Positions 1 to 11,885 are shown, counted from the stretch's first letter. The stretch: 64,000 bases of DNA from Cycas panzhihuaensis (GCA_023213395.1 CM041465.1:64673741-64737740); one strand, 5' to 3'. Notes: generated from the sequence alone by a model not told the origin. Numbers and translations: made by a program.

Positions 1-775
1 TGCTCTGTTTTTCATCAATGCCCTCGTAAGCCTTCCTATATTTTTTAATGGCCATCATCTTCTCTTGTTTTTCCTATTTAAGGACAAATAATCATTTTCT
101 TAAACCATGTTGGAATTTTGATATGAAGGCAAAGAAAATGAGCCAAGTAGAGAACATGCACTGCCACATCGTCTACCCTTAGACATCACCATAACCATGA
201 GCTTCTGGCCATTCTCACAGTGTATAGTTATACTTCTAATGAAATAATAGGTGTCATATTAAGGAAACTTGAAAATCATATTCCTATTTGATAAGGATAC
301 AATTGGACTCAATCTACTGCAATTCTAGGAGTCTTTAGATATTACTTGGAGCATTGAATCTTGGTTTTCCAGATACTCGAATAAGAGCATATTGTTGACA
401 TGGAAACTGTGGCTCTTGACCCAACTATTTCCACTGCTAACTTTAAAACGTTTCCTAGAAAACACATGGTCCAAGCCCATATAGATTGCCAGTAGTAACT
501 ACTTCCTCTAGAGCAAGCCATTTGATTTGAAACCTAATGACTCTTATTCTAAACCAAAATACGTTATTTCAAGGACTAGATCCAATGCAAAGAATATGGT
601 GAATATAACTACAAGTCAATCTCACTAATTATGTCATTATTTCATGGTGAGATTAATAGGTTTTTTAGGAGCATAGATCTTATATCCCCCATAGTAAGAA
701 AATCAATCTATTCTTTGGATCATTTTTTAATCTTCGAATCATGTTTTAATGTAAGCATGTTATTTTGATTTAATA
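1..775. other. Variable middle segment of element G, origin unknown
   Basis: This stretch does not match elements A or B, while the sequence after about 775 does. It corresponds in position to the segment of A that holds a host-gene fragment. Read on the minus strand it is somewhat richer in G+C than its surroundings and has fewer stops than expected for such AT-rich DNA (roughly six in 200 codons in one frame). I recognise no protein. It may be a captured host fragment, but this is inference. Confidence 0.3.
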
Positions 776-2391
776 ATTCATTTTCTTCTAAAGTTTTAAA
801 AAGAATAAAATGGATTTGATAATATTTTTAATTCTAGTGTATGATTTGAGTTTAGCCCCTCCTCTCGTCAACCTTTAGTTATATTGGGTCCCAGTGACTG
901 TGTTTTAATTATATAAAGGGATGGATTTTAAAATCTTATTAGTTATTTTTTATAAATTTGGTTTTTAGAGAGATTAATTATATTTTATAATTTTTGATAT
1001 CTACTAGACCTCTTTGGATCTTAGCAATTGATCTTTGATCTTTTTGGCCCCCATGTGACTAGGCACCTCCTATCTAATGGGCTTAACCCCCCTAACTCAG
1101 TTTTATTGCCTTAAAGAAGTCCTATCACTATTTTCATTATAACTTTTGATCTATGAGTTTGTTTTTCAAATAGCTAGATTCGTTGGAAAGGTATTTTGAT
1201 TTTCTATATATTGAAGTGGGTTTTAATGATATTTGAAGTTGTTTTGTAGGTTTCTAAGGCTAGTGAAATGATGCCTTCTTATTAGCCCTAGTTTGACATG
1301 TTTTTTATTATTTTAAGTTATTTTTTCATTCTAACTTAGCATACTTATATAATATTAAGTTGCTAATCTATTGTTAATAATTTTCATCTATTTCTAAAAG
1401 CTCACATTTGAATTTTGTAACCTTTTAGTCATATTTTAGCCTCCTAAAGAAGAGGAGACTTTAGAAGTAAATTCTTTAAAGTGGTGCTCTCTAACTTTTA
1501 ATATCTCTATTTTTAAAGCCATTATTATATTCTATAGTTTATTTGTTTTTAAATTTAAGCTCATTTCAAGCCTATATCACTTATTTTTTAGTCAATTTAG
1601 CTTTTAAAAGGGATACTTTAAAGTGCATTCAAGATCAAATAAAAGACTATATTTCAAGGTTATATTCAAAGCATACCTTGTATCTTCTGTAGATTGAAAA
1701 GGGACTCATACAAAAGCACATTTATTGTTCATTTATATTAAGTTTATTCATCTAAATAGTAGGCTCATTTTGCTCCTTTTTTAGCTTTTTATTAAAGTTT
1801 ATCTTTAAAACATCAATCAAGGTTTATTTTATTGCATTTAAAGGTGCATTTAGATTACATCCTTTGCATAAGATTAATCAAAAGTATTTCATTTCCTTTT
1901 AGAGCTTATTTAAGTTATATTAAAAGTTTGTTGTTTCATTTATATACTTCATTCAAAAGGTGGATTCATTGATTCCATTCAAAAAGGGATTATTTAGTCT
2001 TTACATTTGTTTAAAAAGGGAACATATCTCAAGATTACTTTCTTTTATATGTTAAGAAGGAATCTCATTGATTTGAAGGTTGATTTGAAAGAGATTATTT
2101 TATTTTAGGTTATTAATTATCCTAAGGCTTATATTATATTATTTTAGAAAAATTATTGATCTATATTTGCTTCATCTAAAAGGGGTGCTTTCATTCTTTC
2201 AATTTGAAAGGATAGATATTCCTATTATTGCTAAGTTATTTTTCATTAATTGAGAAGGAATCTATTTGAAAGTTCATGTGAAAGAAGATTTATTGTATAT
2301 TTCAAATTATTTTCTCATTATAGATTAAAAGGATTCTTATTTATTTATTAAGACTATACCTTTCTTAGATTATGTATTAAAGTCTTTTACA
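775..2391 (+). repeat. Conserved AT-rich pre-gag region of element G
   Basis: This region is homologous by eye to 8585-10185 in A and 11886-13970 in B, for example a shared 'TTTAGCCCCT' block and downstream T-rich stretches with 'AAAGGCAT'-type motifs. It is non-coding in all frames. Its conservation in three elements suggests a cis role (leader, packaging or promoter), or simply descent from a common ancestor. Confidence 0.5.
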
Positions 2392-3070
2392 ATGGCAATG
2401 TATATTAATAACATAAGCTTTCTCATATTTGATAGAACTAATTTCAAATTTAGGGTAAAGTAATGAAGTTATACTTTATTGGAAATGATCTTTAAAAATT
2501 TGTAAAATATGGTTACTTAGAAGATGAATCAAATTTTAAAGAAAATATAAGAAAAGATAATGAGGCTTTAACCTTAATTTTTTGTGCATTAGATGATATT
2601 ATATTCTCTAGTGTTAGTGAAATGACCACTTCTAAAATTGTATGGAATACCTTAGAATTAATTTATAGGGGAGACATTTTAGAACTAGATGAAACTAATT
2701 ATATTGATGATATTTTACATGTGGAATAGATGTTAGCCTAATGCTACATGTACTATTAAAGACTCTAATAAATTAATGATTATATTATTGCATTTGATGA
2801 TGTTATATGTAACTTTAACCTGATTAATAAAAAGGATAAAGATCCTAATGAAAGCACTCACACTTATTCAAATCAAGTTTAGAAGTCGCATGAACCACAC
2901 TTTGTTGAAAAAGATTACATTGCAAGAATAATAATGCAAGTTAATGATGACTTCAAGGATGGTGATAAAGCTAATAGATAAGTGTTCAATATCTCTCTTA
3001 AAGTTTTCCTAAAGTATAAATTTCATAAATTCAAGGAGAATCTTGACATTTCACATATTGAACATTATGG
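2392..3070 (+). pseudogene. Degenerate copia-type gag (UBN2-like), element G
   Basis: ATG at 2392 opens a gag-like reading frame interrupted by stops and frameshifts. Recognisable traits of copia gag (UBN2/DUF4219 class) include a GNDL-like position and a later 'TSKIVWNTLELIYRGD' stretch at about 2624-2670, the usual place of 'AWDTL...Y.G'. The C-terminal part ends in a KYKFHKFKE motif at about 3014-3040, shared with A and B. No zinc knuckle and no pol region follow. A purine tract and LTR come immediately after. This is an inactive copy. Confidence 0.6.
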
Positions 3071-3077
3071 GAGAGAA

Positions 3078-3393
3078 TGTTAGACCTAATATCCATTATA
3101 TTAACTTAACATGTGAGCAAAGGTGTCTTGGAATCATGTAAGCTAACACTTAAGAAAAGGCAATGTTATTTTATTAAGTTGTTTATTTTTTTATTATAGT
3201 TTAAATTATAGGTTGAGGAGGGCTCCCACCTACCTCCCAAATATATAATCTTTGGTGCCAAAACCCCTGGTGTTCATCAACACCACCACTTAATGTAAAT
3301 TTGTTATCATGCTCTTCAATATGGATTGAAAGTAATGATTTGAACATACATTTGAATATGGCTGTGGTTTGAATCTACTTCATTCTATCTCCA
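3078..3393 (+). repeat. 3' LTR of element G
   Basis: It starts with TGTTAGACC after a purine tract. Along its length it matches the LTRs of A and B: 'GTTGAGGAGG', 'TATATAATC' and the 'CCCTGGTGTTCATCAACACC' block corresponding to 'CCCTGGTGTCTTTAAACACC' in B. The 3' edge is uncertain (candidate CA ends at about 3382 and 3393). Copia RT coding sequence resumes right after it. Confidence 0.6.
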
Positions 3394-3668
3394 TTTTAAG
3401 TCTTTAGATCCTGGTATGCTAAATTAGATAAATATCTTACTTAGAATGAGTTCCTCAAGTGTGACTCAAATTATTGTTTATACATAAAAAGGAATCAAGG
3501 ACTAATAATAATCATTATGGTTTATATAAATGATATGATTCTCACAAGAAGTTATATAGAATTAATAGCAAGTATAAATGCATAGTTAGAAAAATACTTT
3601 GAGATGATAGACTTTGGACTTCTAAATTATTATTTGGCTATAAAAGTCAAATAAAAAGAAGATTCAAT
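3394..3668 (+). pseudogene. Copia reverse transcriptase fragment (element F, left part)
   Basis: The translation contains landmarks of the C-terminal half of Ty1/copia RT in order: a WYAKLDKYL stretch, then 'VYINDMIL' where autonomous elements have YVDD, then 'EMIDFGLLNYYLAIKV' (normally '..DLG..HYFLGIEV'). The second catalytic Asp position reads Asn, and several stops are present. The frame is cut at 3668 by element B. After removing B and a 30-bp local duplication it resumes in phase at 15039 with 'TPIEIYCDL'. The upstream RT part is missing, probably displaced by element G. Confidence 0.8.
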
Positions 3669-3986
3669 TATTGGGGGTTAATGATCATCACCACACTCCC
3701 ACCTTTCACACAGGAGTGCACACCCCACATACACCAATTTACACATGTAGGTGCTCATATGTGAAGGTAAATATAAAGTAAGGTTAAAGTTAATTTAAGT
3801 TAAGTTGTGTAATATTTTATTATTGTTTGAATTCTACAAGTTGAGGAGTTTCCCTCCTCTCTCAAAGTATATATTTGGAAGGGTGTGCAACCTTGGTGCC
3901 TTTAAACACTACCAATATTCAGAAATCATTTATTTTCTCTAAAATGCATTTGAATAACATACTGCTCTGCTCCTCTGAATCCATCA
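3669..3986 (+). repeat. 5' LTR of element B
   Basis: It aligns end to end with 14692-15008 (both about 318 bp). It begins TATTGGGGG where the 3' copy has TGTTGGGGG, a G-to-A change in the terminal dinucleotide, and ends CCATCA. It is preceded by TCAAT. Confidence 0.85.
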
Positions 3987-3987
3987 T

Positions 3988-4031
3988 TTAGTATCAAAAC
4001 CAGGTTTAGCTCCTTCATCTGGTATCAGAGA
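3988..4031 (+). promoter_or_regulatory. Primer binding site(s) of element B
   Basis: Two initiator-tRNA-Met-type sites lie 32 bp apart. A degraded one (TAGTATCAAAACC, at 3989) sits directly after the LTR. A near-perfect one (TGGTATCAGAGA) lies at 4020-4031. The first is in the standard position and differs from the consensus by G-to-A changes. The second may be a duplicated leader segment. Confidence 0.65.
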
Positions 4032-5143
<1,112 letters not shown>

Positions 5144-5553
5144 TATTGGAGTTAATAGTCATCACTCCACTCTCACCTTCTAACCAAGGGGGTACACCTC
5201 ATCATCTCTAATTTATACATATGGGTGCTCAACACGTGTAAGTAAGTTAAGGTAAGTTAATCTTAATTTAAGTTAAGTTTACTTTGAGTTAAGTTAGTAT
5301 TATTTTATTGTAATTTGAATTTTAGGGGTTGAAGAGTTTCCCTCCTCCTCCAAAATTATAAATATTGAGGGGTGTTCAACCTTTGTGTCTTTAAACATCG
5401 CCCATATTTGGGAAATTTGTAAAGCTTTCTCTATCAACATGGATTGAATACAATGAGTTTTTAGTTTATGCAACATTCATGTATTGAAGTATTAGTGTAT
5501 TGAAAATTTATTCTATATTCTGCCATGTTCTCCTTGTATATGTTTTTCCTACA
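5144..5553 (+). repeat. 5' LTR of element A
   Basis: It pairs with 10924-11323. It begins TATTGGAGTT (3' copy TGTTGGAGTT) and ends TTTTTCCTACA. It shares 'GGGGTTGA(A/G)GAGTTTCCC' and 'TTGAGGGGTGT' blocks with the LTRs of B, so A and B are sister families. Confidence 0.88.
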
Positions 5554-5555
5554 TT

Positions 5556-5567
5556 TGGTATCAGAGA
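5556..5567 (+). promoter_or_regulatory. tRNA-Met primer binding site of element A
   Basis: TGGTATCAGAGA lies two bases after the 5' LTR, matching the copia-type initiator-Met primer site (TGGTATCAGAGC) except at the last base. Confidence 0.85.
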
Positions 5568-5974
5568 AGATGATTACTGGCCTGCTAAAGTTTCTTTGAA
5601 GAGCAATAAAATATATTAGCATTTTTGAGGCAAATTTACTTATAGCAATAATATCGGTTACATTTATTTTCTACAAGTTTTTTTCTAGCAAGTTTCTTCT
5701 ATGTTTTAGAAGATTTGCTTATTATTAAGATATATTTATGCTATAATAAACATACTTCAGATTTCTTCAAATTCATGTAGGTGCATAGTTGAAAAACAAC
5801 AAATATTAGGTTTTATCACTCTATAAAGTTTTTTTTTCATCAATAAGGTACATATTTTTATCAAATATTTGGCATTTTTAAAGTAGATTTCTATCTATTT
5901 ATCAAATATTTTTTAGATTTATGAAGGATTGCAACTACATGCAATATTTACTCAAGTTTTTTCTCAGATTTGAG

Positions 5975-6545
5975 CTATATTTGTTCAAGATCTACATATT
6001 TATCATATATTTCATCATTTTTTGGTAGATTCTTATCTACTTATCTAATATTTTTCCATATATGCGTAGGATTTCAGACTGCATGCAATATCTATACAAG
6101 TTGTTTTCAAAGATCTACTACATTTTCTTCAAGATCTGCTATATATTTCTTAGATCTGTCATATTTTACTTCATATCTGCTATAGTTTTCTTCAGATCTA
6201 CTATATATTTTTTTAAATCTGTGTATTTTACTAAGTATTTCACTAGTTTCTGCTATATTTTGTTTGGATGTGCTATATTTGGTTCAGATCTACTATATTT
6301 GCTTCAGATCTACCATAGGTCTCTTCAGATCTACTACATATTTTTTAGATCTATTTATTTCAGCAATTATTTCAACATTTTCTTGTACATTTATTTCAAA
6401 TCTGTAACATTCAGTTTAGATCTACTATATTTCATTTTAGAACTGTATTTTTCATCATATATTTAACTACTTTTTCAAGTTTTTTATAGATCTATAATTT
6501 TTGGGGTATATTCAGCCTTCTGAAGAAGCTATACAATAGATCTCA
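5975..6545 (+). repeat. Degenerate AGATCT minisatellite in the leader of element A
   Basis: About a dozen copies of AGATCT occur within roughly 570 bp, most embedded in variants of TTCAGATCTACTATATTT, with spacing varying from about 18 to over 60 bp. The array is T-rich on the plus strand, which creates an open frame at 6062-6466 of low-complexity Ile/Phe/Tyr/Ser composition. I regard this frame as a by-product of the repeat and not a gene. Confidence 0.7.
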
Positions 6546-7260
6546 TCTCTGCAAGTCTACAAATCAGCTACATTACCAGGTTTTTTAAATTTCATTCACA
6601 GATTTAAGTATATAAATATATTTTATTTTTTTATATATCTACTATAACATATTTGAAAATGCTTCAAATACAAACATATATGCATATATTTTCTTCAATA
6701 TATCTAAAATTTTATGGTTCATTTCTACTCCATTGAATCAACAAGAAAATTACAACATTCAAGAATAAACTCATAAATAAATTGTAGATTTTTTTGGATA
6801 CAAATATATACACCTATTTTATTAATTTATTTTTCCTTAATATTTTTACAAGATCTGGCATATATTCCAAGCAAGACTTCCTCAACTTACTTTTCCAAGA
6901 ATAGATAGAAAATAAAAAAAAGGAAACATATTTAGGTCTACCTCTATATACAGTTTATTTATTCAGTATATAAAAGAACTTGTTATAGATATGCTTTGAA
7001 CCCAGAAGAAGCTGCATGTTTGAAAGTAACACCTACATTAAATAGTTAGATCTAACAAAACTACTTGATCTCAACCATAATTAAACTCACTCAATCTTAA
7101 CTCCTCAGCTACAGCAACATTACAGAGCTTAATGCAGGATGCAATCACACAACATAGAGCTGCTTTTAGCTTAACTTATCTACTCATGGTTGAAACCTCA
7201 ACCTCCTTCATACAAAAAGGCACCTTCACCACAAATGATAGCTGCTTGAAGAAGCTTCTC
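6546..7260 (+). other. Leader of element A, no gene seen
   Basis: 6539-6730 matches the leader of B, ending at 'CCAGGTTTTTTAAATT' and T-rich tracts. The rest, to 7260, is AT-rich, matches neither B nor G, and has no recognisable coding content. Confidence 0.4.
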
Positions 7261-7518
7261 CTATTTAATAATTTTATTTTGGGATGAAGTGCTTATTACT
7301 ATACTTTTTTGATATCCCAACCCATAGGATTTGAGAGCATCTACTATAATATTTTCAATAGAAGTGTAGGCTGTATTAATCATTTCTATTATGCTCTTTA
7401 GTTTCTCAACTTGTGTTTGAACTGGAAACTTTGATAGCATGGACAAAAGTTTTTCCTTCTTAGATGCTTCTTCTTGTTTCATCTCTAGTAACAGCTTGGA
7501 TGATAACATTACTAACAA
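7261..7518 (-). CDS. Unrecognised 85-codon frame antisense to element A, possible second captured fragment
   Basis: This open frame runs opposite to the gag of element A, on the same strand as the DUF3067 fragment 336 bp upstream of it. The product is lysine- and glutamate-rich in its first third (EMKQEEASKKEKLLSMLSKF), likely helical or coiled coil, then reads as a mixed helical segment. I recognise no family. Its strand and position fit a piece of the same or another host transcript, with the start lost. It could also be a chance frame. There is no evidence of function. Confidence 0.3.
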   Translation of the reverse strand: MLVMLSSKLLLEMKQEEASKKEKLLSMLSKFPVQTQVEKLKSIIEMINTAYTSIENIIVDALKSYGLGYQKSIVISTSSQNKIIK

Positions 7519-7853
7519 TACTGTTGAGAAGCTCCTAGATTTGCAACTACATTCGAAGTTGATGATAATGAAGGAGTCTTTTGTGTGAATGGAGAAATGC
7601 TTTTGGTGTGGTGAGCATCTCCATTTGTAGGATCCTAGCCATGCAGGCAGTGTGATAGGTTTTTTTCCCTTAGTTAACAGCTGCCTAAAGTGTAAACCTC
7701 AGCCGACTGATCTCAGGACAATGTTTAAGGGCCTTAAGCATTCTTAGGCCCCTCGACAATACTAACACTGGGGTTTCCCTCTATAAAGACACCAAAGTTC
7801 ATCTCCCTACAGAGAGGCTGCCCTGAAGTTCATCTCCCTACCTCGAACTTCTG

Positions 7854-8381
7854 ATTATTTGCCACATCATCTAGCCTCAGTAAGTACTCTTCCTTGGTCA
7901 AAGGAAAGGAATGATGCTCATGATATTTCTACATAACATTCATAGCAAGTAGACTTTGACCCATAAATTCCTTTTTAATAAGTTGCACATCATAAGATCT
8001 TCCATACTTATTTCTTATAAGAGTTGCAATCTTTATGCCACTAAAAGCTGAGTCATCTTTGCCTCGAATTCTTTCTAAATGTTTATGGAATTTATCATCT
8101 TTTACATCATCAGAGTCCTTGTTGGCAGATGATTGATCAGGATCTCTATTTTTATCCTTATTAGGTTATTCCTCACTCGACACTTCTCTAGCAAAGATTG
8201 TTTTGGTCTTTGTAGTCTTTAAGTCGATGCATTTAACGAAATTCCCTTGAGGAAGGGATGTCATTGATGTGGGTAGAAGTATGATTGGTGAAATCCTACT
8301 GCTGTTTAAACTCCTATTCTAAGTATCACAAGCATATTGAAATGCACAGCATTGGAGGGTAGTTAACAACGATGTTACCAT
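7854..8381 (-). pseudogene. DUF3067-family plant gene fragment captured in element A
   Basis: Starting at ATG 8381-8379 a single minus-strand frame runs about 176 codons. The first ~60 residues are Ser/Thr-rich and look like a plastid transit peptide (begins MVTSLLTTLQ). An acidic linker follows, then the conserved core with KYGRSYDVQLIKKEF, 'NVM.KY' and 'SFPLTKEEYLLRLDDVAN'. I recognise this core as the cyanobacterial/plastid DUF3067 family, whose function is unknown to me. In-frame stops lie in the Ser/Thr-to-acidic region and at the Trp position of NVM(W)KY. Similarity ends abruptly after DDVAN, so the C-terminal third of the family is missing. No intron is evident in this part. About 200 bp upstream on the minus strand may be 5' untranslated sequence. 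Both ends lie inside element A, so the piece was carried by the retroelement. Family assignment is from memory of the motif. Confidence 0.72.
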
Positions 8382-8584
8382 AGTCGTTCAAGCGTTACCA
8401 ATCTACAATCCCACAAAATTTAAAGTTTATCTCTGTTCCTCCATTATTTCCAAGTCTGGTTTCTACATATCTTGGGTGTCAGCCCTCTGTAATCTTGTAG
8501 GGTACATGACAGAAGGCATGGTGGTTATAATGGATTTCTGCAGGCCATGTGCAGCACAGTGGCAATGCGACTCATGACGCCTCT

Positions 8585-10185
8585 ATTTTCAAATATTTTT
8601 TTCCTTATATTTTTTATTATAAAGTTTGACAAATTTAATTATTTTGGATAATATTTCAAATTCACATTTTTAAAACCCTAGCCCCCAACATATACTCAAC
8701 CCCCTAGTCCCATTTAATCATCAAGTGATTATTAACTTATCTCCAAAGGGGCTAAGTCACTTTTTCATAAAATTTTCGTTTTATTTTTAAAAAAAAATTC
8801 ACTTTACATAGAGTTACTAGATAATTTTTTCCATAACTCCTCATTAGGTTATCAATTTCTAATGAAACTAGTTTCATTGCGTCAGAAATTTTTTGTAGAT
8901 TGATTTTGACTGGCCATATGACCAATTTGGTGCTGATTTGACTTTGTTTCAGTTAATTTAAAGTCAATTAGTTATTTTTTTTAGCATTTTAAAACTTTTT
9001 ATAAAATCACTTTTTCAACTGATTATATTTTATTACTGAGTGATTACTTTCTACCTAGATCTATTCTATAGTAATATAATTTTAATAAACTTCACTGACA
9101 ACCATTTATTTTATTTTTTAGAATTTATTTTGATCACTATTTTAATTGCTAAAAGTGGCATTTTAGTATTTTTTAGCACTTTTTAAACATTTTTCCATAA
9201 AAGTACCTATTGCTATTTTTGTTATAACTTCTCTATTTTATATCATAATTTAGTCCTATTAGTTTCTTTGGGAATATGACTTAATCCTCTTTGAACTGAC
9301 ATAGTTTTTTATATGTTTTAATATATTTTTACTGATTTTTAAAAGCATTAAAGTAGAGGTACTTAATACCCTTTAATCTGCCATATTTACACATTTCATA
9401 TATAGTATTTCTCAAAAATTTTTAATTAAAAATATATTAAGAAGCTTTCCAAGATACATTTGATCATTTTTATAGAATTCTATAAAGTTTTATTAACATT
9501 TTTATAAGTTTTTTGAGCTCCCTACTCCTATTAGGCCTCAAAAGGAGGTCCATACCTTTGGATCATTCAAATATTGACTTATAGAAACCTGTTCTCAAAA
9601 CAATTGATTCCATTGAATACATATTTCATTAGTCTTTATACATCATTTAGTATACTTTTGAAGCTACCCAACTTGATGTCATCTTTTAAACCTTTCTTTT
9701 AAGGAGTATAATATTTTTTTGTTCAAAAATTTCTTCATATTATTTATATTTAAAAGTGAAAAATACTCATATATATTTTAATTTTAACATTATATATTAT
9801 CAGCAAGGCTAAGGATTTATTGCATTGGGAGTTTATATTTATTCATTTGAAGAATCAAAAGGTTAAGAATTATTTTTCCATCATCAAAGTTACATTTTAG
9901 ATTTGTATTATGAAAAGAATATTTATTACATTCAAATTTGCTCTTATATTTAATTTATCTCAAAGATTATTCCAAAGGCATACTTATTGAAAAGCCTTTT
10001 TTATCATTATTAAAAAGTTTATTTCCTTATTGCACCTATAAAGGTTGTATTTAGTTCATTTATTTTTAAAAGGCATTACATTTCTTTTGAAGAGTATATT
10101 TGACATCATGCAAGTTTAGTCATTTATTAACTCTTTTGATTTGGTAAAAGCATACATTTTATATACTAATTTTTTTTTTAATAAA
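8585..10185 (+). repeat. Conserved AT-rich pre-gag region of element A
   Basis: This non-coding stretch aligns by eye to 11886-13970 (B) and 775-2391 (G). Shared blocks include CCCCCTAGTCCCATT/CCCCTAGTCATATT and AAAGGGGCTAA. It contains no ORF worth reporting. Confidence 0.55.
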
Positions 10186-10895
10186 ATGACAGAATTTCCT
10201 ATACTCGATGGGCAAAATTTCTTACTATGGCATAAGACTATGAAACATTACTTTATTTCAAATAATCTTTGGAAATATTTATAAGATGACTATGATCCTA
10301 GTATTAAAGAAAATTTTAGAAAGGATAATGAAGTATTAGGTTTATTATTTTACACTATGAATGATGATGTTTTCCAAAGGTTTGTGAATTAACAACTTCT
10401 AAATCTGTTTGAGATGTTTTAATTTCCACTTATGGGGGAGATACCCTCAATGTATTTGATGTTGTTTTTATGCTCATGTGAGACAGGTGACAGAATAGGT
10501 GAATCATAATGACAACAACCATAAAGATTTAGATCAAATGTAAGACCAACTTGCTATACAAGTACCTGATCCTCCATTTGAGGAGGAGAATGAATCTTAT
10601 GATATAACAACAAAGAGTGATGATGATTTTATAGTTGTTCACAATGCAAAGTTTCCAGAAAATAAACTTCAAGTTTAAAGTTTCCTTAATGCTCAAGTTG
10701 ATAAAGTCAAAGTTGTAGCTATTCACCTTTGTACAAATCAAGCTTCACCTACTTACAGTTTCTTTGCATCACTCCATGGTAAAGAGATATATATTGTAAA
10801 GAGGATGAAGCAAGTTGATAAAGATCAAGTTAAGAGACAGATTTTGAAAGTTTTTTTCAAGTATAAATTTTATAAGTTTAAAGAGAAGATATAAG
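10186..10895 (+). pseudogene. Degenerate copia-type gag, element A
   Basis: ATG at 10186 begins MTEFPILDGQNFLLWHKTMK, a clear copia gag start (pattern 'L.G.NF..W...M'). The frame has in-frame stops where Q or W codons are expected, and a frameshift after about 60 codons. The C-terminal part (about 10560-10895) carries the block DPPFEEE...VVHNAKF and ends in FKYKFYKFKEKI, conserved in B and G. The purine tract follows within about 20 bp. It lacks a CCHC zinc knuckle and all pol domains. Product would have been a capsid-like protein. Confidence 0.7.
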
Positions 10896-10923
10896 TATTC
10901 GTGATAACTATTAAGAGGGAGAA

Positions 10924-11323
10924 TGTTGGAGTTAATAGTCATCACTCCACTCCCACCTTCGTACTAGGGGAGCATATCTCATCATCTCCAATTTACACAT
11001 GTGGGTTCTTAACATGTGTTGGTAAGTTAAGGTTAATTTGAGTCAAGTTTACTTTGAGTTAAGTTAGTATTATTTTATTATAAGTTAAATTTTAGGGGTT
11101 GAGGAGTTTCCCTCCTCCCCCAAAATTATAAATATTGAGGGGTGTACAACCCTGGTGTTTTTAGACACTGCTCATATTTGAGAAATTTGTAAAGTTTTCT
11201 CTATCAATATGGATTAAATACAATGAGTTTTCAGTTTATGAAACATTCATGTATTGAAGTATTGGTGTATTGAAGATTTATTTTATGTTCTGCCCTATTC
11301 TCCTTACATATTTTTTTCCTACA
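10924..11323 (+). repeat. 3' LTR of element A, preceded by polypurine tract
   Basis: The tract AAGAGGGAGAA (10913-10923) is followed by an LTR starting TGTTGGAGTTAATAG and ending TTTTTCCTACA. It is followed by CTGCT, the second copy of the target duplication. Confidence 0.88.
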
Positions 11324-11328
11324 CTGCT

Positions 11329-11885
11329 CTTGCTCTCCACTGATCATAATCACGCCATTGCTTTCACCTCTAATATTGCCCCTATCATCATCATACTGAT
11401 GCGCATCATTCTTAACATCTGTAAGGGGAAGTTGTCTTTATATCTTCCAAAGTTTCAACTAAATCAACTTGCAGATTAATGCTTTGAGTATTTCACTATG
11501 AAATAGTGACTAGAAGAGTTTACTAGCCAATACAACACTTTCTTCCTCTATTAACGTTGATGAAAGAATGTTGTTGTGTTGTCAGCCTGCTCTCCTTTTC
11601 AATATCCTCCTACATCGAGCCTCATATCGTGTTGTTCCTTAGATGTGACCCATCGTCATTGTCATCGCCATTTTCTTCTGTTGTTACTCTCGCCGGGAAG
11701 AACTAGACGAAAATGGCATTAAAGACATATCAACATATATTCTTTTTTTAATTTATATTTATATATGTATATATATTATTTATATAATTTTTGTGAGTAG
11801 CATAAATTAGATCGTGATCCTTTTTTTATGATTTTATGATCTATTGTTTATGCTTTATTTTACCGTTAGCGTACTTACAACGATG
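11329..11885. other. Second half of the variable segment of element B
   Basis: Continuation of B after element A. 11329-11740 is clearly richer in G+C than the flanking AT-rich sequence and matches neither A nor G. On the minus strand there are short open stretches with charged composition (around 11330-11440). I recognise no protein. By analogy with A it may be a captured host fragment, cut in two by element A. Confidence 0.3.

Larger units (their letters stand above)
1..3393 (+). mobile_element. Element G: 3' part of a gag-only copia-type LTR retrotransposon
   Basis: The left end lies outside the window. From about 775 onward the sequence follows the same order as elements A and B: an AT-rich conserved stretch, a degenerate gag-like gene (2392-3070), a purine run GGGAGAGAA and an LTR starting TGTTAGACC at 3078. 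No protease, integrase or RT is seen. Directly after its LTR the reading frame of copia element F begins, which suggests that G is inserted in F. The end near 3393 is estimated because no target duplication can be tested. Confidence 0.65.
5144..11323 (+). mobile_element. Element A: gag-only copia-type retrotransposon carrying a host-gene fragment
   Basis: LTRs at 5144-5553 and 10924-11323 are flanked by a perfect 5-bp target duplication, CTGCT (5139-5143 and 11324-11328). In order the element contains a PBS, an AGATCT-rich repeat leader, a variable segment with a minus-strand DUF3067 gene piece, an AT-rich pre-gag region, a degenerate gag and a purine tract. No protease, integrase or RT is present. 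It is nested in element B. Overall arrangement resembles TR-GAG/LARD-type non-autonomous elements. Confidence 0.88.

Noticed and set aside
6062-6466. 134-codon Phe/Ile/Tyr-rich frame in element A
   Set aside because: It is produced by the T-rich AGATCT repeat array. There is no domain or signal beyond low-complexity hydrophobicity.
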